DNA of 22,381 nucleotides from CAYHXN01 sp964360605 (GCA_964360605.1 CAYHXN010000009.1:1-22381); one strand, 5' to 3'. Numbered from the stretch's first letter, positions 14,804 through 21,155 are shown. Notes: generated by a model from the letters alone, not told the origin. Numbers and translations: made by a program.

Positions 14804-16879
14804 ATGAAATCGGAACCTAAGAAAGGATTGCAAACGGCGAAAGATAACAACCCTGTTTCTTTTGTAGTTATTTCCGGATTGGACTTTCCAAAACGGAGCC
14901 GAAAGTACCTGATGAATTTAACCAAAGAGGTTGTTGAGAAGCATAAAGCTGTGTTTGTAATTATTGCCGGACATATCATGAACGGCAAGGAGTTAGATGA
15001 ACAGCTCAAAAAATTACAAAAGGGTGTTCGCGACGCTAACGAAAAAGTAGCGATTCGCGTGGCATTTATTAACGAAATGGCCGGTTCATTTAACGATTTT
15101 TTACCGAAGATTAAGGATGTAAACTATCATATAGTGGTTGCGGAAAAAATTTACGACCACGAGATTGGGTACGAGATTTTGAAAGCGGTGCATAAACTCC
15201 GCGACAGCAACCAAGGCGATATGCGCCTTTTTAATGATACGGAAGTTAAGATCCCCGTTCAGCTTACTGGTTTTGGCGAAGTTCGAGTTTTAGTTCCGGA
15301 TAAAACTTCTTGGTTTTACGAGAACGTGACAGGCGTGATGCAGAGACTCATAAACGGTTTCGCGTTAAAGACTCAATCACCGCCTCCGCCATTGATTGTC
15401 GTCGGTTGTACGGGCACTGGCGCTTTTATTCCGCGCTATCGCGGCATTCCCTGTATCGCTACTGGAACGCATCATAAGTTAGACCAGCAGCGATCTGCTG
15501 AAAACATGGTGAGTTGCACGGTTGTGACGATTGATAAGAAAGAGAACGGATTGTTTCGGATTACTTGGAAGCCGATTGATTACCGAACGGTGATTTTCAA
15601 TGAAAAAGAATTAGCCCTTCCTAAGGACTTGAATAAGTATCACCACAAAGTATTGTCGGTACTCCAGCCTAGTAGCGCTAGCATGAATACGCTTGAATTT
15701 CGTATCAATTCTAAATCCAAGAATCCTTGGAGTAAGGAAAAGATTGAAAAAACAATTCAAGGATTACAAGATCGCAAGATTATTGTATTTAGCAAGGCAG
15801 AAAACCGTTACGCTATTAGCGGTGAGTTGATTGACAAAGTTAATGTTTCGCTTGCCGACTTGTTTAAGAACAGTAAGACGCTGACATTTGTTCAAAAATC
15901 TTGTTGGCACGTAGGCGCTTTGAAGACTTTGTATTGGACGGTATTACGAGACGAACCGAAGTTGGCTGAAGATGTGGACGCGATTATTCTTGATGGCGAT
16001 GCTAAGCAAGGTATTTCGCACAATTATGAATATAATGGAGAGCTCCTGCCAATTATGAACGGTTCGGACAAACAGGAAATTTTCTTAGGTCTGATGCAGG
16101 CAAAGATTATAATGGATGTGTTTCTTGTTCGTTGGGAGAAGTTGCGTGATAAGCGTTGTGTTAAGGAATCCATCCGACATTGTTTGGTTAAGTTTATATT
16201 CAAAGAAGGCAATCACGACGAACCGCGGTTTAGCGGATCCAAGGACTCAATCGCGCTGGCATTATTTGAACGCGTGCTGCGTTCGGAACTAATCTTTAAG
16301 GTTTGTTCTTTCCTTCAGTCGCATAATTGTAGTGAATTAAAGATTGAGGATATTAAAGCGATTGTAGATGAGAAAGTTGTTCGTGTTGGTGAGACTAGCG
16401 TTGCGAAAGTAAACGGTATTCCCATTGGATTGAAGCATCCTCATCAGGGCAAGACACAAGCTAAGGGACAACGGATTCAGCAAACCTGTAATTTTTTCAG
16501 AGAAGCATTTATTGCATCACCCGACGAAGATTTGCGCAAGATTTCAGTGGTGGGCGTTGCAAACTTCCATGAAGCCGCCGCTATTTGTACAGCCGCTTTC
16601 GGTCGGACGATGTTAGGAATTATGACGGCCAGTCAAGTGTTTGATACGAAGTTTGAAAATAACTTCAATAAAGTTGTTGAATTCGGTATGGCCAAAGTTA
16701 AGGTTGAATTTAATGAGGCCGGGCAATTTTTGTCGGCGAGCGTCCAATATAGTATGAAGTCGGCAGATGAAATTGCTAACGAAGACAAGAGGATCGCGTT
16801 TCAGGACGAATTGAGTAATGAATTAGTTTCTCGTCAATGCTTAGAGCTTTCCAAACTCTTTAATGTTCAGTGGCGTTAA
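14804..16879 (+). CDS. Large protein with tandem metallophosphoesterase-like domains, N-terminal copy degenerate
   Basis: 691 residues, no signal peptide. The C-terminal half has calcineurin-like phosphoesterase motifs in order: SCWHVG (366-371, Cys where Asp is usual), ILDGD (395-399), KEGNHDE (467-473), KHPHQGK (544-550) and VVGVANFHE (582-590). The N-terminal half (about 18-245) follows the same fold order with every metal ligand changed: VISGLDFP, IIAGHIMNG, FINEMAG, VVGCTGTGAFIP. Between them lies a helical, winged-helix-like part (about 295-345). Metallophosphoesterases hydrolyse phosphodiesters or monoesters, including in nucleic acids. The N-terminal copy is thus inferred to be a non-catalytic partner domain. 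I know no named family with this layout. A ClpB-like ATPase gene follows on the same strand after a terminator. Confidence 0.72.
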   Translation: MKSEPKKGLQTAKDNNPVSFVVISGLDFPKRSRKYLMNLTKEVVEKHKAVFVIIAGHIMNGKELDEQLKKLQKGVRDANEKVAIRVAFINEMAGSFNDFLPKIKDVNYHIVVAEKIYDHEIGYEILKAVHKLRDSNQGDMRLFNDTEVKIPVQLTGFGEVRVLVPDKTSWFYENVTGVMQRLINGFALKTQSPPPPLIVVGCTGTGAFIPRYRGIPCIATGTHHKLDQQRSAENMVSCTVVTIDKKENGLFRITWKPIDYRTVIFNEKELALPKDLNKYHHKVLSVLQPSSASMNTLEFRINSKSKNPWSKEKIEKTIQGLQDRKIIVFSKAENRYAISGELIDKVNVSLADLFKNSKTLTFVQKSCWHVGALKTLYWTVLRDEPKLAEDVDAIILDGDAKQGISHNYEYNGELLPIMNGSDKQEIFLGLMQAKIIMDVFLVRWEKLRDKRCVKESIRHCLVKFIFKEGNHDEPRFSGSKDSIALALFERVLRSELIFKVCSFLQSHNCSELKIEDIKAIVDEKVVRVGETSVAKVNGIPIGLKHPHQGKTQAKGQRIQQTCNFFREAFIASPDEDLRKISVVGVANFHEAAAICTAAFGRTMLGIMTASQVFDTKFENNFNKVVEFGMAKVKVEFNEAGQFLSASVQYSMKSADEIANEDKRIAFQDELSNELVSRQCLELSKLFNVQWR

Positions 16880-16886
16880 GCCAGAA

Positions 16887-16913
16887 CCCCGACCCTTGAG
16901 TCGGGGATTTTTT
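16887..16913 (+). terminator. Terminator of the tandem metallophosphoesterase-like gene
   Basis: CCCCGAC pairs with GTCGGGG around CCTTGA, followed by ATTTTTT. Confidence 0.88.
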
Positions 16914-16956
16914 ATTGCTAATATGAATTCAGTAAATTTACATTCTGGAGTTCGTG

Positions 16957-18324
16957 ATGGAAAACCGCAAGCTGGTTCTATTGGACACGAGCGGTTCCAG
17001 TCCGCCCGTAAAGCACCTGCTGGATTTTTTGAAGCAAGAGATAAAAGGGCAAGACGCGGCCTTGCAGTTTGTCGGAGAAGCCTTTGAAATACATTGGGCC
17101 GGATTAAAATATCCGGACGAACCGATTTTTGTCTTGATGTGCCTTGGCCCTTCCGGGGTTGGCAAAACACTGCTCGCGGAAATGATAGCCAAATATTTTT
17201 TTAACAACCGAAACGGATTAACCAAGATAGAATGCGGAAGTTTTAGCGAACGTCACGAATATGCCCGCTTGATAGGTTCACCGCCCGGTTACATCGGTCA
17301 TGACGAAGAGCCGCTACTTTCCCAATGGAATATTAATAAACACAACTACGATTTTATTATGGACAGCAAAGGATATAAGGAATTACTGGAAAAGGAACGC
17401 CGACTTAGAAAGGACATCTTCTTTATCAACAGAAAACTATCCGAACTTAACGAGAAACGAATTAATGAGTTTGCCCCCAATAAAGGCGTTACCCAAAGAG
17501 AAGGATATAGGGAATTAATGAAGGAAATTTCTGCGTTGGAAACAAAAAAGATTAATTTAGAAATAAAATTGCAGGGATTAAATAAAAGAGTAGAAGATAT
17601 AGAAAAAAAATCCAGCGATATAGTATACAGCGACGATAAGGATTATTTTTCGGTAATTCTTTTTGATGAAATTGAGAAAGCATCAGAATCCGTAAGAAAT
17701 TTAATGCTGGAAATAACGGATAAAGGCAGATTAACTCTTGGTAATGGGCGCATTACTAATTTCCAGAATTCCTTTATTATCATTACTTCTAATTTAGGTT
17801 CACGTGATATTGGGAATCTTTTAAGCGGTGGCGGAAGTCACCTTGGGTTTATGAAATCATCTTCAAAGCTGCCATCCGTTGAAGCGGAAGGTAAAAATGA
17901 AGAAATTACCGAATGCGGATTAAATGCTTTACGAGAAGCTTTTTCTCCCGAGTTTATCGGGCGATTGGACGGAGTGGTTGTTTTCCAGCCGTTGAATAAA
18001 GAAATGCTTTTCAGCGTTTTAGATTTGAAGATCACCGAACTTGCCGTTTTCCTTTCTGAAAAAGGCAAGCCGTTAAGTTTGGAAGTAGACCCGAAATTGA
18101 AGGAACACTTTGTTCAGCAAGCCGCGCAGTATCGTGAAGAGGGTGCCAGGTTTTTGCGGAAGCAGTTAAGAAACCATATTTTATTAAACATAGCCAGATT
18201 GTTTAATACCGATAAACTTTATCCTGGCGCGGCGCTTGTAGTTAAGTACGAAAACGGTCAGATTCGATTTTACATAGATACGTCTGGTTCGAAAGAAGCC
18301 GCGATTGTTAAAGTTGCCGAGTAG
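16957..18324 (+). CDS. ClpB-D2-like AAA+ ATPase with a coiled coil inserted in the ATPase core
   Basis: 455 residues from the ATG at 16957, 6 bases after a GGAG site. The whole protein corresponds to the second ATPase module (D2) of ClpA/ClpB: IKGQDAAL entry, Walker A GPSGVGKT (64-71), pore loop GSPPGYIGHDE (108-117), Walker B VILFDE (233-238), sensor 1 TSN (277-279), arginine finger R336 in EFIGRLD, sensor 2 GARFLRK (396-402) and a C-terminal small domain. There is no N-domain and no D1. About 100 residues (125-225), charged and heptad-like, are inserted between the pore loop and Walker B, where ClpB has about 15. All ATPase residues are kept, so it should be an active unfolding or remodelling motor. 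The substrate is unknown; the upstream phosphoesterase-like protein is a candidate partner. Confidence 0.87.
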   Translation: MENRKLVLLDTSGSSPPVKHLLDFLKQEIKGQDAALQFVGEAFEIHWAGLKYPDEPIFVLMCLGPSGVGKTLLAEMIAKYFFNNRNGLTKIECGSFSERHEYARLIGSPPGYIGHDEEPLLSQWNINKHNYDFIMDSKGYKELLEKERRLRKDIFFINRKLSELNEKRINEFAPNKGVTQREGYRELMKEISALETKKINLEIKLQGLNKRVEDIEKKSSDIVYSDDKDYFSVILFDEIEKASESVRNLMLEITDKGRLTLGNGRITNFQNSFIIITSNLGSRDIGNLLSGGGSHLGFMKSSSKLPSVEAEGKNEEITECGLNALREAFSPEFIGRLDGVVVFQPLNKEMLFSVLDLKITELAVFLSEKGKPLSLEVDPKLKEHFVQQAAQYREEGARFLRKQLRNHILLNIARLFNTDKLYPGAALVVKYENGQIRFYIDTSGSKEAAIVKVAE

Positions 18325-18340
18325 ATATTACAACAAATTT

Positions 18341-18368
18341 GTCCCGACACGCGTCGGGACGTTTTTTA
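18341..18368 (+). terminator. Terminator of the AAA+ ATPase gene
   Basis: GTCCCGAC pairs with GTCGGGAC around ACGC, followed by GTTTTTT. It touches the stop codon of the converging GIY-YIG gene. Confidence 0.92.
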
Positions 18369-18635
18369 TATTCCAAGTTTTTCCAGCGTTCTTTTCAGCG
18401 CTAATTTCAATTGTTTTCTCCCAAACCCGCTTTTAAGAAACTTTTCTCTGGCTTCAGCATCGCCTTTATCAACAAAGTATTCGTAGTGAATAAGCCTTAA
18501 AGGTCGTCTGTTTTTCGTGGACTTCACTTCACCTCTGGCGTGTTGTTGTAATCTATTCTTTAGATTAGTGGTTAAGCCCGTGTAGAATTTCTTATCAAGC
18601 AAAGAAAGTAAAGTATACACATAATATCTTTCCAT
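18366..18635 (-). CDS. GIY-YIG nuclease-domain protein (UPF0213-like)
   Basis: 89 residues, the whole length being one GIY-YIG domain: MERYYVYTLLSLLDKKFYTGLT holds the YVY...YTG core, N-x-x-x-R-L-QQH gives the catalytic Arg, and the metal-binding Glu lies in EAREKFLKSGFGR. Free-standing proteins of this kind are widespread; some cut DNA, most have no known role. The ATG at 18635 was chosen. The frame stays open upstream to 18809 and would add a 58-residue, low-complexity stretch. That region is better explained as hairpin DNA, with a TATAAT (minus strand, about 18664-18669) placed for the short form. A hairpin lies between this -10 and the ATG, in the predicted leader. Confidence 0.87.
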   Translation of the reverse strand: MERYYVYTLLSLLDKKFYTGLTTNLKNRLQQHARGEVKSTKNRRPLRLIHYEYFVDKGDAEAREKFLKSGFGRKQLKLALKRTLEKLGI

Positions 18636-18642
18636 AATGAAT

Positions 18643-18733
18643 GCGAAGTCCAACTTCGCTCTTATTATATTTATATAGATAAAAGCCAAGTCTGACTTGG
18701 CCCTCGCAAACTCGCGAACCGAGTTTGACTCGG
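18643..18733. repeat. Three related hairpins upstream of the GIY-YIG gene
   Basis: Three stem-loops share the plan AGT-NNN-ACT at the tip: GCGAAGT-CCA-ACTTCGC (18643-18659), GCCAAGT-CTG-ACTTGGC (18685-18701) and CCGAGT-TTG-ACTCGG (18719-18733). Stems of 6-7 bp are perfect. They are spaced 42 and 34 bases apart and lie in the leader or promoter region of the nuclease gene. Confidence 0.8.
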
Positions 18734-18749
18734 GAGCGGGTAAGGGGAA
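18734..18749. repeat. Direct repeat of the tRNA-Gly 3' end (att-like copy)
   Basis: GAGCGGGTAAGGGGAA is identical, 16 of 16 bases, to 18932-18947, which is the 3' end of the minus-strand tRNA-Gly gene. The copies are 198 bases apart. The segment between them holds the folded element at 18778-18864 and a terminator. Confidence 0.85.
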
Positions 18750-18777
18750 CAAGCCTCGCTGCGCTCGGTCGAACACC

Positions 18778-18864
18778 ACCACAACCCCGACCCCCATCTC
18801 GGACACCAAAGGTTTCCGACGGTCCGATGGTCATCGGACCTGCCTTCCTGATCGGGGTTGTGGT
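18778..18864. other. Folded element, candidate structured RNA
   Basis: A perfect 13-bp outer stem (ACCACAACCCCGA at 18778-18790 with TCGGGGTTGTGGT at 18852-18864) encloses two inner hairpins. One is TCGGA/TCCGA with an inner ACC-AAA-GGT (18799-18819); the other is GGTCCGAT-GGTC-ATCGGACC (18821-18840). The result is a compact three-way-junction shape. It has no clear coding content on either strand and I cannot match it to tmRNA, RNase P, 6S or SRP RNA. The strand of any transcript is unknown. Confidence 0.6.
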
Positions 18865-18898
18865 TTGTTTCAATTCCCTACGGCATTCTGGATAAAAT

Positions 18899-18923
18899 AA
18901 AATACCCCAGCGTGGGGTATTTT
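18899..18923. terminator. Bidirectional stem-loop terminator
   Basis: AAAATACCCC pairs with GGGGTATTTT around AGCGT, with A/T-rich flanks on both sides. It lies just 3' of tRNA-Gly on the minus strand. Confidence 0.85.
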
Positions 18924-18932
18924 ATTTTACAG

Positions 18933-19003
18933 AGCGGGTAAGGGGAATCGAACCCCTGTCTTCAGCTTGGAAAGCTGAGGTAATGCCATTATACGATACC
19001 CGC
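18933..19003 (-). tRNA. tRNA-Gly(TCC)
   Basis: Acceptor GCGGGTA/TACCCGC, anticodon stem TCAGC/GCTGA, loop TTTCCAA (anticodon TCC), T-loop GTTCGATT. CCA is not encoded. Its 3' end is repeated at 18734-18749. Confidence 0.95.
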
Positions 19004-19016
19004 TTTTTAAAAAGAC

Positions 19017-19043
19017 TTGATTTTATCGTCCTTTCTCTATAAA
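19017..19043 (+). promoter_or_regulatory. Possible promoter of the membrane-anchored helical protein gene
   Basis: TTGATT (19017-19022) and TATAAA (19038-19043) with 15 bp between, or TAAAGT at 19040-19045 with 17 bp. The -10 is 7-9 bases before the ATG at 19053 and there is no Shine-Dalgarno site. Confidence 0.5.
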
Positions 19044-19052
19044 GTATTAGTG

Positions 19053-19658
19053 ATGTTATTGGGTAAAATCAAGAGCACCCGATGGGTCATGATCGGAGCC
19101 GGAGTCATCGGAGCCGCGCTTTTAATAAAGCTAGTTTTATTTCCGGGGAAGTCCGTTCCAGCGGAATTTACGGAAGCGCGTTTGCGCGGTTCTGGTTTGG
19201 CGCAGGCGATTGTTTCGCTTTCCGGTGATTCACTGAAAAGCTTGGATCAAATCGCGAAATACGACCGACAGTACAACACTTCGGAAGCGCTACTTTTAAT
19301 TTCTAAAGAATTAATGCGCAACAGGGAAATTAGTCAATCGGCTTTAAGACTTTCCAGCGAGTTGGAAAGAATGGCGAGGGCTATTCCGTACATTCGTCCG
19401 GCCGCGGCGCGCAATTCAGTCGCTACCGCCGTTAGTTTGGAAGTCGCGTTAGTCAGCCGACTCTTTACTTATAATGATTACTTCCGTCAGCTTTTTGAAA
19501 TTCTCCAAATCCGCTTTTCTCGACCATGGGAGTATGCCAGCGGCAAGGAAGTAGCTTTTCTAATTGCAAAAATAAACGAAGAAGCAAAATCTATTAATGA
19601 ATTAGACCGCCAATTCAACGAAACAATCGCTGAATTTGATAGGATTGTTAATCAATAA
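19053..19658 (+). CDS. Membrane-anchored helical protein, unknown function
   Basis: 201 residues. A basic N-terminus (KIKSTR) is followed by one transmembrane helix (about 11-30), so the rest should be outside the membrane. The outer part (35-201) is predicted all-alpha, rich in Ala, Leu, Arg and Glu, without cysteines or recognisable motifs, and ends in a long charged helix (about 165-200). I recognise no family. Such single-anchor helical proteins are common among unassigned genes of candidate phyla. An upstream frame extension to 19017 would overlap the promoter, so the ATG at 19053 is preferred. tRNA-Pro follows 15 bases later on the same strand. Confidence 0.7.
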   Translation: MLLGKIKSTRWVMIGAGVIGAALLIKLVLFPGKSVPAEFTEARLRGSGLAQAIVSLSGDSLKSLDQIAKYDRQYNTSEALLLISKELMRNREISQSALRLSSELERMARAIPYIRPAAARNSVATAVSLEVALVSRLFTYNDYFRQLFEILQIRFSRPWEYASGKEVAFLIAKINEEAKSINELDRQFNETIAEFDRIVNQ

Positions 19659-19673
19659 AATAATTAATCCTAT

Positions 19674-19744
19674 CGGAGTGTAGTATAACGGTAGTACGCG
19701 TGCTTTGGGAGCACGTAGCCTGGGTTCAATTCCCAGCACTCCGA
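19674..19744 (+). tRNA. tRNA-Pro(TGG)
   Basis: Acceptor CGGAGTG/CACTCCG, anticodon stem CGTGC/GCACG, loop TTTGGGA (anticodon TGG), T-loop GTTCAATT. CCA is not encoded (3' flank ACAA). Its 3' end is repeated at 19807. Confidence 0.95.
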
Positions 19745-19806
19745 CAAAACTTTCCCGCCTTTGGCGGGACCCCGGATACAATAAAGATTAAAATTAATGT
19801 GCGGGG

Positions 19807-19821
19807 CCAGCACTCCGACCA
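19807..19821 (+). repeat. tRNA-Pro 3'-end copy carrying CCA
   Basis: CCAGCACTCCGAC is identical to 19733-19745, the T-stem/acceptor end of tRNA-Pro, 74 bases downstream. Here the sequence runs on to ...CGACCA, a complete tRNA tail with CCA, although no tRNA 5' part precedes it. Between the copies lies a hairpin TCCCGCC-TTT-GGCGGGA (19753-19769). Confidence 0.8.
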
Positions 19822-19828
19822 TAATAAA

Positions 19829-19851
19829 AAATCCCCGTTCGCGGGGGATTT
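19829..19851. terminator. Terminator of serA
   Basis: AAATCCCC pairs with GGGGATTT around GTTCGCG. On the minus strand it ends in a T-run, and it overlaps the serA stop codon. Confidence 0.82.
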
Positions 19852-21058
19852 ATCGTATGCCGTTATAGGGCGCGCAAATTCTTGCCTTAATAATGCCTTC
19901 AATCAAATTAATTTTTCCGCAAATTTCCGAAAGGCGATTGTCATTAGGTTGAACGTCAATGTCTATATAATTCAGCGCGATTCCGGTTTCGCTCCGGCTT
20001 CTATTTGTCATAGAGCCGATATTCAGGCCTGCCGTGCTGATTGCTTCCGCGACCTTCTTAATTATCCCTGGAGTATTTTCGTTAATTACCAGAATTCTTT
20101 TCCGGCCGTTTTCCGCCTTTTCATTAGGCATATCTGGAAAATTTACCGACTCTAGGCAAATGCCATGATAGAAAAAATCATTGATTTTTTCCGCGACCGT
20201 TTCGGCGGCGCGAATTTGAGATTCTATGGTTGAAGCCCCAAGGTGTGGGAGAAACACGCAACTTTTAGTTTCTAAAAATTGCTCCATCGGTATTTTCTTT
20301 GGAAGAAAATCAGAAACATAAGCGGAGACACGACCGGTTTGCAGCCCGCTTAATAAATCCGTTTCATTTACTAATTCCGCTCTGGCGAAGTTAATTATTT
20401 TAACTCCGGCCCGGAAAAATTTATTGTTCAATATTCCGCTATTCTGGTCATTTAGCGAACAGTGAATAGTTATGAAATCAGGCCAGTGCCCGCCAGCTTT
20501 CTTCAGTTCGCTTTCCAAATCAACAAGAGATTCAATCCAAAGGGCATCGGGATTTCTATTTTCTTTTTTAACAAAAGGGTCGTACGCTAAAACATTTATT
20601 TCTAAGGCGCGGCACATTTTTGCCACGCGGCTTCCGATAGCGCCCATGCCGATAATAAGAATTGTTCTTCCGGCTAATTCCTGTCCCTCAAAATCTTTTT
20701 TAATTTTTCCAGCTTCCGAGGGATTTTTAATCAGCGCGCTGGCGGCTTGGAAGGGGTGTCTAGCTGATTCAATTAGCGCCCACAAAACCATTTCCTTTAC
20801 CGCGTTGGAATTCGTTCCCGGGGCGTTGAATACCGCGACGCCGTTTTTATTACACCAATCCAGGGGGATATTATCCACTCCCGAACCAACTCGTCCTATC
20901 GCTACCAGTGTTTTTGGCAGACGAACATTTTTAAGGTCTCTAGAGCGTACGAAAAGAACCTCCGCGTTTTCTTTGGTTACCGTCAGGTCAAATTCCAAGT
21001 CATCAATGCTGTGCAGTATATTAAGATAATAAATTCCTTCGTCAATCTGAATTTTCAT
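19850..21058 (-). CDS. serA: D-3-phosphoglycerate dehydrogenase with ACT domain
   Basis: 402 residues: split substrate domain (RVGSGVDNI, 56-64), NAD-binding domain (IIGMGAIGSRVAK, 135-147), catalytic Arg R226 in FARAELV, catalytic His H272 in LPHLGASTIES, and a C-terminal ACT domain (about 320-395, VINENTPGIIKKVAEAI). The enzyme oxidises 3-phosphoglycerate in the first step of serine synthesis; the ACT domain usually senses serine. The Glu of the usual D-x-F-x-x-E-P is missing: the place reads SDFLPKKIP. This matches the subgroup whose members read TDFP there, so it need not mean loss of activity. The ATG follows an AAGGAAG site, and a TTGCTA-17-TAAATT promoter lies upstream. It stands alone, with no other serine gene nearby. 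Confidence 0.92.
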   Translation of the reverse strand: MKIQIDEGIYYLNILHSIDDLEFDLTVTKENAEVLFVRSRDLKNVRLPKTLVAIGRVGSGVDNIPLDWCNKNGVAVFNAPGTNSNAVKEMVLWALIESARHPFQAASALIKNPSEAGKIKKDFEGQELAGRTILIIGMGAIGSRVAKMCRALEINVLAYDPFVKKENRNPDALWIESLVDLESELKKAGGHWPDFITIHCSLNDQNSGILNNKFFRAGVKIINFARAELVNETDLLSGLQTGRVSAYVSDFLPKKIPMEQFLETKSCVFLPHLGASTIESQIRAAETVAEKINDFFYHGICLESVNFPDMPNEKAENGRKRILVINENTPGIIKKVAEAISTAGLNIGSMTNRSRSETGIALNYIDIDVQPNDNRLSEICGKINLIEGIIKARICAPYNGIR

Positions 21059-21085
21059 CAGCTTCCTTTTTCAAAGAACGCTTTT

Positions 21086-21114
21086 AATTTATCAATTTGA
21101 AAGAGTCTTAGCAA
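21086..21114 (-). promoter_or_regulatory. Promoter of serA
   Basis: On the minus strand: TTGCTA, a 17-bp spacer, TAAATT, ending 27 bases before the serA ATG. Confidence 0.58.
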
Positions 21115-21133
21115 ATCATTTTAGTGACTGTCT

Positions 21134-21155
21134 TCACAAAAGTAAAAATTTGTGA
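21134..21155. promoter_or_regulatory. Palindrome between serA and the PAP2 gene (possible operator)
   Basis: TCACAAA and TTTGTGA form a perfect 7-bp inverted repeat with an 8-base A-rich spacer, in the 132-base divergent region. The 22-base size suits a dimeric regulator, but no regulator gene is in the window. Confidence 0.45.

Noticed and set aside
18778..18864. Small SRP RNA, 6S RNA or tmRNA
   Set aside because: The conserved SRP tetraloop/GGAAG-AGCAGC core, a 6S central bubble and an Ala-tRNA-like tmRNA end are not present on either strand.
18595..18873. 92-residue minus-strand open frame through the hairpins and the folded element
   Set aside because: It overlaps the GIY-YIG gene in another frame, has repetitive Gly/Arg-rich content without domain features, and is better explained by the stems and tRNA-like repeat.
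19700..20155. 151-residue plus-strand open frame after tRNA-Pro
   Set aside because: It starts inside the tRNA, crosses a hairpin and a terminator, and is antisense to serA.
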